DNA of 64,000 nucleotides from Nitrogeniibacter aestuarii (GTDB lineage: Bacteria > Pseudomonadota > Gammaproteobacteria > Burkholderiales > Rhodocyclaceae): contig NZ_CP071321.1 in the NCBI RefSeq assembly GCF_017309585.1, positions 3,410,001 through 3,474,000 of the forward strand, read 5' to 3'. Positions 17,435-28,548 of this stretch are shown here, piece after piece. The position numbers and the translations under genes were made by a program. Numbering within the stretch: the first letter of the stretch is position 1; each line of letters opens with the position of its first letter. The notes below the pieces were generated by a model. That model was not told the DNA's origin. It worked only from the letters and a program-made list of their open reading frames with translations, and did not search any database.

Positions 17435-18322
17435 ATGCTCGTCTCGTTGCGCCCCGATAACACCGGGGTGTTTCTCATCACAGCCGCCGGTGTCACCTTC
17501 CTCTTCGGGCTCAAGGTGTTTGACGGCCTGTCGATCTGGGCGCTCGGCCCCACCGCACTGATCGGGCTGGTCGGCTGGCTTCGGTCCATTCACCACTCCC
17601 GGCTCATACTGGACACCCCCACCTCGCGCGTGGCCTCGGCCGCGCAGGGCTACACCGAACTGTATGGCCACGGCGAACCACTCGACGGCACGCCGCTACT
17701 CTCACCACTCAATGGCCTGCCCCTGCTCTGGTATCGCCTCATTATCGAGGAGCGCGAAGGCGAAAAATGGGTTCAGAAAACCGACACCCAGAGTGACGCT
17801 TCTTTTTTGCTCCACGACGGCACCGGCACGTGTGCGGTGGACCCGACCGGCGCGGAAATGCTCGTCCACCGCAAAGATGTGGAGGTGCGCGGCGACACCC
17901 GATACACCCAGTGGTCGTTCATCAAGCACGATCCCATCTACGTCATTGGCGAATTCGGTACGTTGGGCAGCATCGACCCCACCCACGACACTGCAGCGCA
18001 AGTGCGCGAATTGCTTGCCTACTGGAAAGAGGATAAAGCCGCTTTGCTCGCGCGGTTCGACGCAAACGGCGACGGCGAAATCGATGTCGAAGAATGGGAG
18101 CAGGCCCGCGCTGAGGCCAAGCGCGAAGTAAGGCAACGACAAGCCGAACTGCATTCAGCGTCGGAAGCGCACATCATGCGCCACCCCGGCGACCGCCGAC
18201 TCTATCTGATCTCGGACCTCGACCCGTCCCAACTGGGCAAACGCTACCAGATGTGGGGCTGGATCTTCCTCGCCGTCACCCTCGTGGCTTTCGCGCTGAT
18301 CATCAAGCACGTTTCGCCCTGA
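17435..18322 (+). CDS. GIDE-domain membrane protein with an EF-hand
   Basis: A 295-residue protein with two N-terminal hydrophobic stretches, a GIDE-like (MULAN-type, extracytoplasmic) middle domain (GLPLLWYRLIIEER, then FLLHDGTGTCAVDPTGAEM), and a C-terminal helix (WIFLAVTLVAFALII). Between them is a canonical EF-hand loop, DANGDGEIDVEE (about residues 209-220), with acidic residues at positions 1, 5 and 12, followed by a charged helix. The calcium loop suggests a sensor role. It is coupled to lemA. Confidence 0.8.
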   Translation: MLVSLRPDNTGVFLITAAGVTFLFGLKVFDGLSIWALGPTALIGLVGWLRSIHHSRLILDTPTSRVASAAQGYTELYGHGEPLDGTPLLSPLNGLPLLWYRLIIEEREGEKWVQKTDTQSDASFLLHDGTGTCAVDPTGAEMLVHRKDVEVRGDTRYTQWSFIKHDPIYVIGEFGTLGSIDPTHDTAAQVRELLAYWKEDKAALLARFDANGDGEIDVEEWEQARAEAKREVRQRQAELHSASEAHIMRHPGDRRLYLISDLDPSQLGKRYQMWGWIFLAVTLVAFALIIKHVSP

Positions 18323-18331
18323 GACCCCATC

Positions 18332-20227
<1,896 letters not shown>

Positions 20228-20337
20228 GAGAAAATCCGCAGAAGCAAAAGCCGAATTCTAACGCGCCACGTCCCACGCCACCCACTGGACAGCATTTCGC
20301 GGTAGACTCCTGCCTCGCCCGTGCAACGCGGGCCGGC

Positions 20338-20412
20338 CTCTCCGTAGTTCAATGGATAGAACGAGCGCCTCCTAAGCGCTAGATGCAGGTTCGATTCCTG
20401 CCGGGGAGACCA
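20338..20412 (+). tRNA. tRNA-Arg (anticodon CCU)
   Basis: The sequence folds into a full cloverleaf. The acceptor stem is CTCTCCG (20338-20344) with CGGGGAG (20402-20408). The D stem is GTTC/GAAC, the anticodon stem is AGCGC/GCGCT around CTCCTAA, and the T stem is GCAGG/CCTGC around TTCGATT. Discriminator A and an encoded CCA (20410-20412) follow. Anticodon CCU reads AGG. It lies directly upstream of the accessory two-partner secretion region. Confidence 0.95.
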
Positions 20413-20547
20413 GCGCTTGCTGCTTACCCTGTCTCCATCCGTACCACGCTCGCTGAATGTCGCCATCCAGACCCTGCCGTCTCGCGCGACATTCATCACG
20501 GCTATCAGCGATTGATTTCCGTCACGCTCATACGCTCGTGTGAATTA

Positions 20548-20567
20548 TTCCAATGTCGTTATTGGAA
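20548..20567 (+). promoter_or_regulatory. Inverted repeat upstream of the TPS operon, possible operator
   Basis: TTCCAAT (20548-20554) and ATTGGAA (20561-20567) form a 7-bp perfect dyad around GTCGTT, about 50 bases before the tpsB start. The surrounding 100 bases are AT-richer than the flanks. No regulator is identified. Confidence 0.4.
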
Positions 20568-20586
20568 CAACTGTTTAACATGCGCG

Positions 20587-20609
20587 CCTTGTTACTTTTT
20601 ATTACAAGG
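20587..20609 (+). promoter_or_regulatory. Hairpin that would cover the tpsB ribosome site
   Basis: CCTTGT (20587-20592) can pair with ACAAGG (20604-20609) around an 11-base AT-rich loop. The AAGG of this second arm is the likely ribosome-binding site, 8 bases before the ATG at 20617. Folding could therefore limit translation. The 6-bp stem is modest. Confidence 0.35.
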
Positions 20610-20616
20610 CATCTCG

Positions 20617-22248
20617 ATGCTGCAACACTGCGGTTCTTATCGACACCTCGCGCTCACGTGCCTGAGCTGCCTGGCGTTTCCCATTGCAGCATATGCCGCG
20701 ACCGATCCGGCAAACCGTCTGCTCGATGAGCAACGCAACGCCGCGCGACTTGAGCAACTGAGTTCGCCTGCGCCCGCCTCCATTCCGGCGGCGCCTGCGC
20801 TTGATGCCGACCCTCAGAGCGTCCCGGAACTTGGCCCTGTCATACCGAACCCGACCGTGCGCGTCATCACAAACGACCTGATCCCCCAGGCCATCGTCGA
20901 CGACACGCTCGCCCCATATGCCTCACTCGAGCTTGGCAAGGAACGTCTCACCTTATTGATTCGGCAACTCACGGCACGCCTGGTCGAGGCTGGCTGGGTG
21001 ACCAGCCGGGCTGCGGTGACAGGTCTGAACCAGCGTGAAGGCACTGTCGACATCGAACTCATCCCGGGGCGCATCGAATCCATGCGTGCCGACGCGCTCT
21101 CCAAATCGGCGCTCGAACGCGCCATGCCCCTCTCCGAGGGCGACGTACTCTCGATTGAGGCACTTGAACAGGGTCTTCAACAGATCAACCGACTGCGCAT
21201 GTTTGATGCGCGCATCAAGATCCTGCCCGGTAGCGCGGCCTTTTCCGATATCGTGGATCTGAACATGAATCCCGGCCGCAACTGGCGCGTGAGCGTCGGG
21301 ATCGACAATCAGGGCCAACAGAGCACCGGCACCGGGCGGGCACGCATCCAGGCACACACCGAGAACACATTCGGCCTGCTCGAAGACATTCAACTGGCCT
21401 ACTTGCGTAGCGAGCGCAGCGAGGTGCTGCTTGGTTCCATCGCTCTCCCCGACGGTTTCAACACCTGGTCAGCTACCGTCTCGGCCTCCCGCTCGTCCAT
21501 CCCCTTGCACGGTTTCGAGTACGAGACCCATTCGAGCACCATCGCCCTGGGCTTCAATCGGGTACTCCGCCTCAACCGGGAGGGACGCGACGCTTTTGAT
21601 CTGACTTTGCTTCGCGCACGCTCGGCACGGCGCTATGGGCCCATTGACCTGAAGACCGACCGAACGACCGTCATTCGTGCCGCCTGGACCCGTCTGACCC
21701 GCGGCGCACGTTCCCAGTTCTACGTCGAACCGGCCATCGCTGTAGGGCTCGCCGCCCTGGGCGCGATCAAAGACGAATCAGACCTCGACAAAACCGACAC
21801 CCATCACCAGTTCATCAAGTACGGCATCAACGCAGGCGCAGTAGCCATCCTGAATGCTTCGACCGAGTATGCCGCTCAACTGCAGGCGCAGCGCTCTCAC
21901 CTAAGTCTAGCCGGTCTGGAACAGATGTCGCTTGGCGGCTTGGCTTCAGTGCGTGGCTTCCGTGACGCGTCACTATCGGGCGATACCGGATACGCCTTGC
22001 GCCAGGAACTGCGCTTTACCGGCGCCATCAGCGCGGCATCCGCTCTCACGCCATACACCCATCTGGACGTCGGCACCGTATGGCTCACCGGCGCCACGCG
22101 CCGCAGCCTTTCCAGCCTTGGGGCTGGCGTGCGGTACAGCGCCGACGGCCTTATTGCCGAGGCAGTGATATCGGCACCGCTTCGCCGCACACCCCTGAAC
22201 GACGACCACAGCTGGCGCCTCCATGCCCAGCTCGCCTACGAATTCTGA
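20617..22248 (+). CDS. Two-partner secretion outer-membrane transporter (TpsB/ShlB/FhaC type)
   Basis: A 543-residue protein. It has a signal peptide (about 1-28, ending FPIAAYA), POTRA domains (one around GWVTSRAAVTGLNQREGTVDIELIPGRIE), and a C-terminal beta-barrel with the loop-6 motif VRGF (GGLASVRGFRD). It ends in Phe (LAYEF), as outer-membrane barrels do. It would export the TpsA protein encoded downstream. The open frame starts inside the tRNA, so I chose the ATG at 20617 with AAGG upstream. The barrel is about the usual Omp85/TpsB size. Confidence 0.92.
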   Translation: MLQHCGSYRHLALTCLSCLAFPIAAYAATDPANRLLDEQRNAARLEQLSSPAPASIPAAPALDADPQSVPELGPVIPNPTVRVITNDLIPQAIVDDTLAPYASLELGKERLTLLIRQLTARLVEAGWVTSRAAVTGLNQREGTVDIELIPGRIESMRADALSKSALERAMPLSEGDVLSIEALEQGLQQINRLRMFDARIKILPGSAAFSDIVDLNMNPGRNWRVSVGIDNQGQQSTGTGRARIQAHTENTFGLLEDIQLAYLRSERSEVLLGSIALPDGFNTWSATVSASRSSIPLHGFEYETHSSTIALGFNRVLRLNREGRDAFDLTLLRARSARRYGPIDLKTDRTTVIRAAWTRLTRGARSQFYVEPAIAVGLAALGAIKDESDLDKTDTHHQFIKYGINAGAVAILNASTEYAAQLQAQRSHLSLAGLEQMSLGGLASVRGFRDASLSGDTGYALRQELRFTGAISAASALTPYTHLDVGTVWLTGATRRSLSSLGAGVRYSADGLIAEAVISAPLRRTPLNDDHSWRLHAQLAYEF

Positions 22249-22265
22249 TTGTCGAGAACCTCATC

Positions 22266-23078
22266 ATGAAACGTCTCATCCTGCTGCTCACCACCATCTA
22301 TTCCCTTTGTGCTCACGCATCACCGCCGGCCGCCACAGTCAACGGCGTCGAGATTCCTCAGTCGGCGATTGATGCAGCGCTCGCTCACGCCGTTCAGGAA
22401 GGCGCCGAGGCATCCAGTGCCCTGCGCAATCAGCTGCGCGATCAACTGATTGCCGAGGAACTGATGTGGCAAAAGGCCAAAGCCGCAGGGCTGGACAACA
22501 CACTACCCACCCGGGAAGCGATTGAGCGTGCGCGCCGACAAGCAGCAATTGCCGCTCTGGTTGCGCAGCACATCAAACCACGCCCCCCTACCGAACAAGC
22601 CTTGCGCGCCCGGTATGCCGACATTGTCTCCCGTCTGGGTAAAGAAGAATTTCGTCTGAGCCTCATTCAAGCCACCGACGAGAAGGCGGTACATGACGCG
22701 GCCCGCCGTATTGCCAAGGGAGAAGAATTTGCGGCCCTCGCGCGCACTGTCTCCGAGGTGCCTTCGGCTGCACGTGGCGGCGAGCTTGACTGGGTGTCTT
22801 TCAAGCAACCCGCTCAGGCTGGCAACACCAACGGCCTGCCCATCGAACTGGCCCGTGCGGTCAGCACGATGCAGCCGGGCCAGGTCTCGGCCCCAATCGC
22901 CCTGGGCGATAGCTGGGCAATCATCCGCCTGGACAGCCGCCGCAACACCCTCGTGCCAGATTTCGACGCTGTACGCCAAACGCTGACTGACGCTTTCGTC
23001 GCCCAGTCCATACAGGCACAGACCAAGGACTTTGTCGTCCAGTTGATGCGCAATGCCAGCATCAAGGTCAATGACTGA
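22266..23078 (+). CDS. Periplasmic parvulin-type peptidyl-prolyl isomerase (SurA/PpiD-like)
   Basis: A 270-residue protein with a signal peptide (MKRLILLLTTIYSLCAHA), a SurA_N-like helical part (INGVEI-like start VNGVEIPQSAIDAAL) and a parvulin domain (about 130-240: FRLSLIQATDEKAVHDAARRIAKGEEFAALARTVSE, then GELDWVSFKQ and MQPGQVSAPIALGDSWAIIRLD). It lies 17 bases after tpsB and 12 bases before tpsA. It is probably a dedicated periplasmic chaperone that keeps the TpsA protein unfolded or helps the barrel fold. The ATG at 22266 begins the signal peptide. Confidence 0.85.
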   Translation: MKRLILLLTTIYSLCAHASPPAATVNGVEIPQSAIDAALAHAVQEGAEASSALRNQLRDQLIAEELMWQKAKAAGLDNTLPTREAIERARRQAAIAALVAQHIKPRPPTEQALRARYADIVSRLGKEEFRLSLIQATDEKAVHDAARRIAKGEEFAALARTVSEVPSAARGGELDWVSFKQPAQAGNTNGLPIELARAVSTMQPGQVSAPIALGDSWAIIRLDSRRNTLVPDFDAVRQTLTDAFVAQSIQAQTKDFVVQLMRNASIKVND

Positions 23079-23090
23079 GCGGAGTCCATC

Positions 23091-26000
23091 ATGATCAAGC
23101 ACCTTGCCATCAGGTCGCGCTCGCCGCTCACCTTTCTGCGGCGCATCCGTCGCCCCGTCGCCACCGCAGTCCTGACCACATTCGTACTTTCGCCTTACGG
23201 CGCGCTGGCCGGCGCCGTCCCCGACATCACAGCCCCAGCCCAGCATCAGGCGGATGTCAGCATCAACGCCGGTGTCGAGGTCGTCAATATTGCCGCTCCA
23301 GACGCGAACGGACTGTCACACAACAAGTGGCAGCAGTTCGATGTGCCGACTGCCGGCATGGTACTCAACAACGCCACTAGTGCCGCCGCAAGCCAGCTTG
23401 TGGGCAACATTCAAGCCAACCCGAACCTGGGCAATACCGCCGCCAGCACCATCCTCAACGAGGTCACCAGCAACAATCCGTCTTCACTGTTAGGCCCGCT
23501 TGAAGTGGCCGGCCAGTCAGCACGGCTCATCATTGCCAACCCCAATGGCATCACCTGTGACGGATGCGGGTTTATCAATACGCCGCATGTCACGCTCACG
23601 ACCGGGACACCCACCCTTGAAAGTAACGGACTCCGCCATGCCGTCATCGGCGGCAAAGTCGCCTTCACCGGCACCGGTTTGCAGGACCTGGCTGCGCGGC
23701 TCGACGTGTTTTCCCGATACATCGACGTTGCGGCTCCGATCAGCATGGAGGGTGATCTTCACCTCGTCGGCGGCCGATTCGACATCTCCCAAAATTTTTC
23801 CGGATCCACAACGAGCACTTCAAGCCCCGCACCGGCCCCCGCCCTCCCCTCAGGGCCGAGCTTTGGCGGATTGGGCGCGCAGGAATCGCTGCCGCCCGAT
23901 CTGACCCTGAGCGACATCGGCAAGCAAAGCGCCGGGCCGTGGAGCGACACACCGACGCTTGCCTCCATCGATATCGGGCAGAGCGTGGCGGCAGGGACGA
24001 TCTCCCTTGTGTCGCGTGGCACCCGTGACCGGGGCCTCGTTGCCGGCGCAAACGTCTCCGCGACTGAGGATCTCAACATATACGCATCCAACTTCAGCCA
24101 GAGCGCGGGCACTTTGAATGCAGCCCGAGACATGCGTTTCCCGACGATGAGCACGGTCAGCCGCCTTGTGGTTGGCAGAAACCTCACCCTTGGCGGCACG
24201 GACGGACGCGTTGCCGCAGGCGGCTCCATTCAAGTCGGAGAAGACATCTTTGCCTTGTTCATGGGATACGAGTCCGGGTCACTGACCAATGAAGGCGTGA
24301 TTCGCGCGGGCGGCAATGCCCACGTCTCGAGCACCATGATCACCAACCATGGCGTTATCGAGACGGGCGGAGATCTCAAGCTCGTCGGGCAGCTGGAAAA
24401 CGATGGCCGGATCACAGCCGGAAACGATCTGAGCGTCAGAATCAAATCCAACACGGGCGAGATCTTCGCCACCAGAGATGCACTCGTCAGTGGCTTTGGC
24501 CCGGTCCGTGCCGGGCGAGACCTGATTCTCACGGGCACGCCGCTCCCCTACAACTTTGACTCCTCTCAAATCAGCGACTTCTTCGCCGGACAGGACATCT
24601 ACCTGACACAAAGCCTGGTGGCCTCTGTTGCCTATGACGCAGCACCGTCGGTTTCCATCGAACTCATCAAAAGCAGTGTGCTCGAGGCAACGCCCTATCA
24701 GGCAGACATCTTCAATTTCAATCGACTCGTCGCCAACCGTGACATCGTTGTCCTGACAAACGGACAATTCACCAACGGAAACGCCCTCTTGGCAGGGCGC
24801 GACATCCGCATCAAGGCCACGGAAGTCGTTAACACCCCGAACATCACGACGAAGCACGAAGAACATCGCTACACCGGCGAACGGCTGTGCATCGACGGCA
24901 TCACCACCAACTGTATCTCCCCGGTGCACGCGCCACCGTCCCCTGAACCCTACCGGGGCTGCATCACCAATTACCGCGGAGTTTGCACCGCCGATGTGGA
25001 CCAACTGCGCACGCGCGCCGACATGGCAGCAGGACGCGACCTGATCGTCGACACCCAGGCCTTCAGCAACCGGGGCGCCAATGTCACGGCCGGGCGAAAC
25101 ATCGACATCGCCACGAACGAATTCACCAACAGTGATCGCAGCTACGGCATCGACTGGCAAGCGCAATGGTCTGACGCCCCCCTGATGCAACATTCGTCCG
25201 CCACCTGCACGTCTAACTGCTCGTCGGCCATCGACTGGTCTCGCTCGAGCAGCGGACACATTCACCTGGGCACACTCAGCAGTGCCATTCAGGCCGGCGG
25301 CACCTTCAGCGTCGACAGCTTCCCCCGCAGTGGTACCCCCACCACACAATCCAACGGGAGCACAGCCGCAGGCTTGCCTGCGTCACCCAATCCGGCGCCA
25401 TCGAGTTTCATCAACACCGGCAGAATCAGTGCAGAAAACCTGCTGATCCGCGCGGACACCATCCGCAACGGTCTGGACGTGCGGCGCGACTACTACCGAC
25501 GCATCGGCGCACCGAGCCTGCCACCGTCGGTCATATCCTTGTCACGCTATGCCAACGTCCCTAGCTTGAGCCCCAATCCGGCCGCCGCTTACCAGCCCGA
25601 ACTGCTCATGCAGGTCGTGCCCCCAGCACTGGCCAGCTCGCAGCCCTTTGCACTCTCCGGCGCACAAGAACTGGCCGCCATCCGCAATGCCCTTCTCGCC
25701 ACCACCGGACAAGCGTGGATTCTCCCCGGCCTCACCTGGGATCCGGTCACTGGCCAATCTCCGGAGCAGCAACAACAAGCCATTCTGGCCGCCAATGGCG
25801 CCTCTTTTGCCATCGAACACGGCATCGCCTACGGCACCCCGCTCAGTGCCAGCCAACAGGCCCAGCTCACAGCCCCCGTCCTCTGGTACACAACTGCTGG
25901 CGGCAGACTCACCCCAACCATCTACCTGCCCGAAATCTGGCAACAGCAGCTGATTCAATATGAAGGCGGCTCCCTGCAGGGCGAGGTCGCCATCGCCTTG

Positions 26001-27950
26001 CAAGCCGATCGCATCAACAACACCGGCTTCGTCATCTCCGACGGTCTCATCACGATTGATGCCAATCAACTCAGCAACCAGAAACGAAACGCCTACTACT
26101 ACGAAAAGCGCAAGGTCAAGGGCGGCAAGCTCATCATCAAGGGCGACACCGTCCAGCCCGGCGGTTTCATGCAGGCCGCGCAGTGGGATCTGAACGCCGA
26201 CCGCATCTACTCACGCTCGGGCGACTTTATCGTCACCGGCAGCACCGCAGCCGAAACCCGGCAGCTGACCAGCGCTTTCGAGGCGCAGATTCGCGCGGAG
26301 CTGGGTGACGCCTTCACATATGAAGTCGCCAAGGATCGGCTCAAGACAAAGTTCAAGGCAAAGGGTGGTGGGCTCAACATCGTTGCCATGGTCGCAGCCG
26401 TCGTTCTTTCGGTCGTGCTCACACCGGCGATTTCGGCCGCTATTGGCTCAATGGCAGGTGCGACGGCCGGCACCATGGCCGGCATGACAGGCGCCTCCCT
26501 GACCACCGCCGGCCTGGGTAATGCCGTACTCACCAGCGCGGTCACAGGCACCCTGAGCAGCGCGGTGGGCCAGAGCATTGCCACCGGTCGCGTAGACTGG
26601 GGCTCCGCCTTCAAGAGCGGCGCCGTCGCTGGCGTCACCTACGGGATCACCAACGCCCCCATCCTCGAAGGTGGCGCAACGATCAACAGCCTGGGGCAGG
26701 TCAGCACCGCCGTCTCGGGCAACGTGTCCGAAACCTTCGGGTTCGCCAACCCGACCGACCGCCTGATCGCCTCGAGTGCCCGCGCCGTCGTCAACGCTGG
26801 CGTCTCCTCCGCCATCAACGGCGGCAGCTTCATCGACGCGCTCAAGAGCAGCTTCATCAACGACATGTCGGCCTACGCCGCCAACGACATCGGCTCTGCC
26901 TTCATCGGCAAAGAAGGCTCCCTCGGCCACATGCTCACGCACGGCGTACTCGGCGCCATGTCGGAAGCCGCCCGCGGCGGCGACCCCACCGCCGGGGCCA
27001 TCGGCGGCATCACCGCTGCCGCCCTAGCCCAACCCCTGGACGACGCGCTGGGTCTGCAAGGCGATGCACGCAACATCGCGCTCACGGCGATCACCATGCT
27101 GGCCGGCGGCTACGCGGCCGAAGCGCTCGGGCATGACGGGGTTGCGGCGGCGGGGGTTGCTCAAAATGCGACTGTGAATAATTACCTGAGCCATCGACAG
27201 CTTACTGAAGCAAAGGACGAAATGAAGGCGTGTGGGAGCGATGAGGACTGCATCGTCGGCGTCTTCGCAAAGTGGGCAGAAACTAGCGAAATTCAAGACA
27301 AGGAGGGCTATCTCGCGTGCATGTCTTCTGTTGAAGAGTGTCGAGCGTACTCTCTCGATCTCAACACCGGAGTCCACGCCCTTCAGGACGAATCGCTATT
27401 CGAGCTAGATGGCCCCGCATCCACCTACATGGCAAGACTCGTTCAAATGAACGTGATGGTGGAAGCAACCTGGGCAGAAGCGACCATGCAGCGCTACTTC
27501 TCGCAAGGGCTGGATCTGTCGCCGGAGGCGGCAGCGGCGCTTGCCGCGATTGCTTCGGGAGGTGTGCCGATTAAGGGGGCTGGCCGCGCGCAGGGGGCCA
27601 CCAATTCCTCGTCGGACTACCAAGCCGAAAATATAAATGCAAAATTAGCGTTACGAGCCAAACTGGCCGGCCTCCAAAAAGCGCAATCGACAGCGGCTAG
27701 AACAAAATTGCTACCGGACGGCCGGGTTCGCTACTATTCTGAGGAGGTTCCAGCTCGAACAGAAGGACCTACGCGTGGAGCTTCGTTTGTAACGGAATAC
27801 GATCCGGCCACTGGCGCCACTCGCCAATGGATGGAAAGTTACGATCACACGGGATCAATCATTCGAGTCCATCCCAAAAGCATCAATGGACAACCCGTAG
27901 AGTCTCAACATTTCCCGCCCACGGGAGCTGAATTGGAAAGCTGGAAATAG
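23091..27950 (+). CDS. CdiA-like / filamentous haemagglutinin TpsA exoprotein with C-terminal toxin-like tail
   Basis: A 1619-residue exported protein. It has a signal peptide (about 1-40, ending ALA), a TPS secretion domain (to about 260) with the NPNGITCDGCGFINT motif at about 150-164, then FHA-type repeats (AAGRDLIVDTQ, TAGRNIDIATNEFTN). A hydrophobic Gly/Ala-rich pre-toxin region spans about 1100-1350. VNNYLSHRQL at about 1362 resembles the VENN-like boundary before variable CdiA tails. The last 80 residues (1540-1619: GRVRYYSEEVPARTEGPTRG..., ending FPPTGAELESWK) look like a polymorphic-toxin tail I recall from other such proteins but cannot name. Base composition drops from about 27160 onward. 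A small gene overlaps its stop. Confidence 0.88.
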   Translation: MIKHLAIRSRSPLTFLRRIRRPVATAVLTTFVLSPYGALAGAVPDITAPAQHQADVSINAGVEVVNIAAPDANGLSHNKWQQFDVPTAGMVLNNATSAAASQLVGNIQANPNLGNTAASTILNEVTSNNPSSLLGPLEVAGQSARLIIANPNGITCDGCGFINTPHVTLTTGTPTLESNGLRHAVIGGKVAFTGTGLQDLAARLDVFSRYIDVAAPISMEGDLHLVGGRFDISQNFSGSTTSTSSPAPAPALPSGPSFGGLGAQESLPPDLTLSDIGKQSAGPWSDTPTLASIDIGQSVAAGTISLVSRGTRDRGLVAGANVSATEDLNIYASNFSQSAGTLNAARDMRFPTMSTVSRLVVGRNLTLGGTDGRVAAGGSIQVGEDIFALFMGYESGSLTNEGVIRAGGNAHVSSTMITNHGVIETGGDLKLVGQLENDGRITAGNDLSVRIKSNTGEIFATRDALVSGFGPVRAGRDLILTGTPLPYNFDSSQISDFFAGQDIYLTQSLVASVAYDAAPSVSIELIKSSVLEATPYQADIFNFNRLVANRDIVVLTNGQFTNGNALLAGRDIRIKATEVVNTPNITTKHEEHRYTGERLCIDGITTNCISPVHAPPSPEPYRGCITNYRGVCTADVDQLRTRADMAAGRDLIVDTQAFSNRGANVTAGRNIDIATNEFTNSDRSYGIDWQAQWSDAPLMQHSSATCTSNCSSAIDWSRSSSGHIHLGTLSSAIQAGGTFSVDSFPRSGTPTTQSNGSTAAGLPASPNPAPSSFINTGRISAENLLIRADTIRNGLDVRRDYYRRIGAPSLPPSVISLSRYANVPSLSPNPAAAYQPELLMQVVPPALASSQPFALSGAQELAAIRNALLATTGQAWILPGLTWDPVTGQSPEQQQQAILAANGASFAIEHGIAYGTPLSASQQAQLTAPVLWYTTAGGRLTPTIYLPEIWQQQLIQYEGGSLQGEVAIALQADRINNTGFVISDGLITIDANQLSNQKRNAYYYEKRKVKGGKLIIKGDTVQPGGFMQAAQWDLNADRIYSRSGDFIVTGSTAAETRQLTSAFEAQIRAELGDAFTYEVAKDRLKTKFKAKGGGLNIVAMVAAVVLSVVLTPAISAAIGSMAGATAGTMAGMTGASLTTAGLGNAVLTSAVTGTLSSAVGQSIATGRVDWGSAFKSGAVAGVTYGITNAPILEGGATINSLGQVSTAVSGNVSETFGFANPTDRLIASSARAVVNAGVSSAINGGSFIDALKSSFINDMSAYAANDIGSAFIGKEGSLGHMLTHGVLGAMSEAARGGDPTAGAIGGITAAALAQPLDDALGLQGDARNIALTAITMLAGGYAAEALGHDGVAAAGVAQNATVNNYLSHRQLTEAKDEMKACGSDEDCIVGVFAKWAETSEIQDKEGYLACMSSVEECRAYSLDLNTGVHALQDESLFELDGPASTYMARLVQMNVMVEATWAEATMQRYFSQGLDLSPEAAAALAAIASGGVPIKGAGRAQGATNSSSDYQAENINAKLALRAKLAGLQKAQSTAARTKLLPDGRVRYYSEEVPARTEGPTRGASFVTEYDPATGATRQWMESYDHTGSIIRVHPKSINGQPVESQHFPPTGAELESWK

Positions 27951-28180
27951 TGTTCACTAGAGCCCTTCTAGCCCACGAGCTAGAAAAATCAATTGCAGAT
28001 GGCTACGATCCGATAAAGGTTGCAAAAGTTGCGTTCAAAATTTATCAGGATTACGGATTAGAGCTCTCCCCTGATATGGACCGAGCATTATTGACACTGA
28101 TGGCTATGGAGGAAGGGAAGCAGTTCGAACTAGATGAGAACGAATTTCGGCTCTATATTCATGACTTAAGGAGACTCTGA
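27950..28180 (+). CDS. Small protein coupled to the TpsA toxin tail, candidate immunity protein
   Basis: A 76-residue acidic, helical protein starting with GTG at 27950; the stop of tpsA (TAG) and this GTG share a base. Position and coupling are those of a cdiI-type immunity gene. The pattern HELEKSIADGYDPIKVAKVAFKIYQDYGLELSPDMDRALLTLMAMEEG looks like a compact conserved family, but I cannot name it. No signal peptide, as expected for a cytoplasmic immunity protein. It is AT-rich relative to the core genome. Confidence 0.65.
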   Translation: MFTRALLAHELEKSIADGYDPIKVAKVAFKIYQDYGLELSPDMDRALLTLMAMEEGKQFELDENEFRLYIHDLRRL

Positions 28181-28213
28181 TTATTTATTTTGCATATCAC
28201 ATCTCAGATCAAG

Positions 28214-28237
28214 ATCAATGGGGTCAGATACCGTCTT
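28214..28237 (+). repeat. GGGGTCAG repeat copy 1 (with CCGTCTT extension)
   Basis: ATCAATGGGGTCAGATACCG followed by TCTT. The GGGGTCAGATACCGTCTT part recurs exactly at 28476-28493. Confidence 0.8.
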
Positions 28238-28380
28238 CTCCCCTACACCCAATGCCATTAAGTTAGCGCACAAAAACACATAAAAACAGTATGTTGCGTT
28301 AAAATTGCGGTGTTGCAATGACTCCTTGATGACGACCATGACATTGCAAACCCCGTGCCATATTTGATGCACTCGGCCAG

Positions 28381-28405
28381 ATCAAAGGGGTCAGAGTCAT
28401 TGATT
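28381..28405 (+). repeat. GGGGTCAG repeat copy 2
   Basis: The core GGGGTCAGAGTCATTGATT recurs at 29041-29066 and, inverted, at 28518-28535. Confidence 0.8.
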
Positions 28406-28475
28406 TTGACCTGCTGGCGCAGCAGGGTTTCGGAGGCCACACTCATCTGACGCTCCAGCGATTCCGCATGCCACC

Positions 28476-28493
28476 GGGGTCAGATACCGTCTT
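28476..28493 (+). repeat. GGGGTCAG repeat copy 3
   Basis: GGGGTCAGATACCGTCTT, identical over 18 bases to part of the copy at 28214. Confidence 0.8.
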
Positions 28494-28517
28494 TCATGCC
28501 AAGCGCCGGATGGCAGA

Positions 28518-28535
28518 AATCAATGACTCTGACCC
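28518..28535 (-). repeat. GGGGTCAG repeat copy 4, inverted, at the barnase breakpoint
   Basis: AATCAATGACTCTGACCC is the reverse complement of the core at 28381. It ends about 11 bases before recognisable barnase coding sequence begins, so it marks the truncation point. Confidence 0.8.
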
Positions 28536-28548
28536 TGTCGATTGCGCA

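Noticed and set aside
28258..28446. Small minus-strand frame with the INDSDPFDL segment
   Set aside because: The segment is just the translated repeat unit; no coding evidence outside it.
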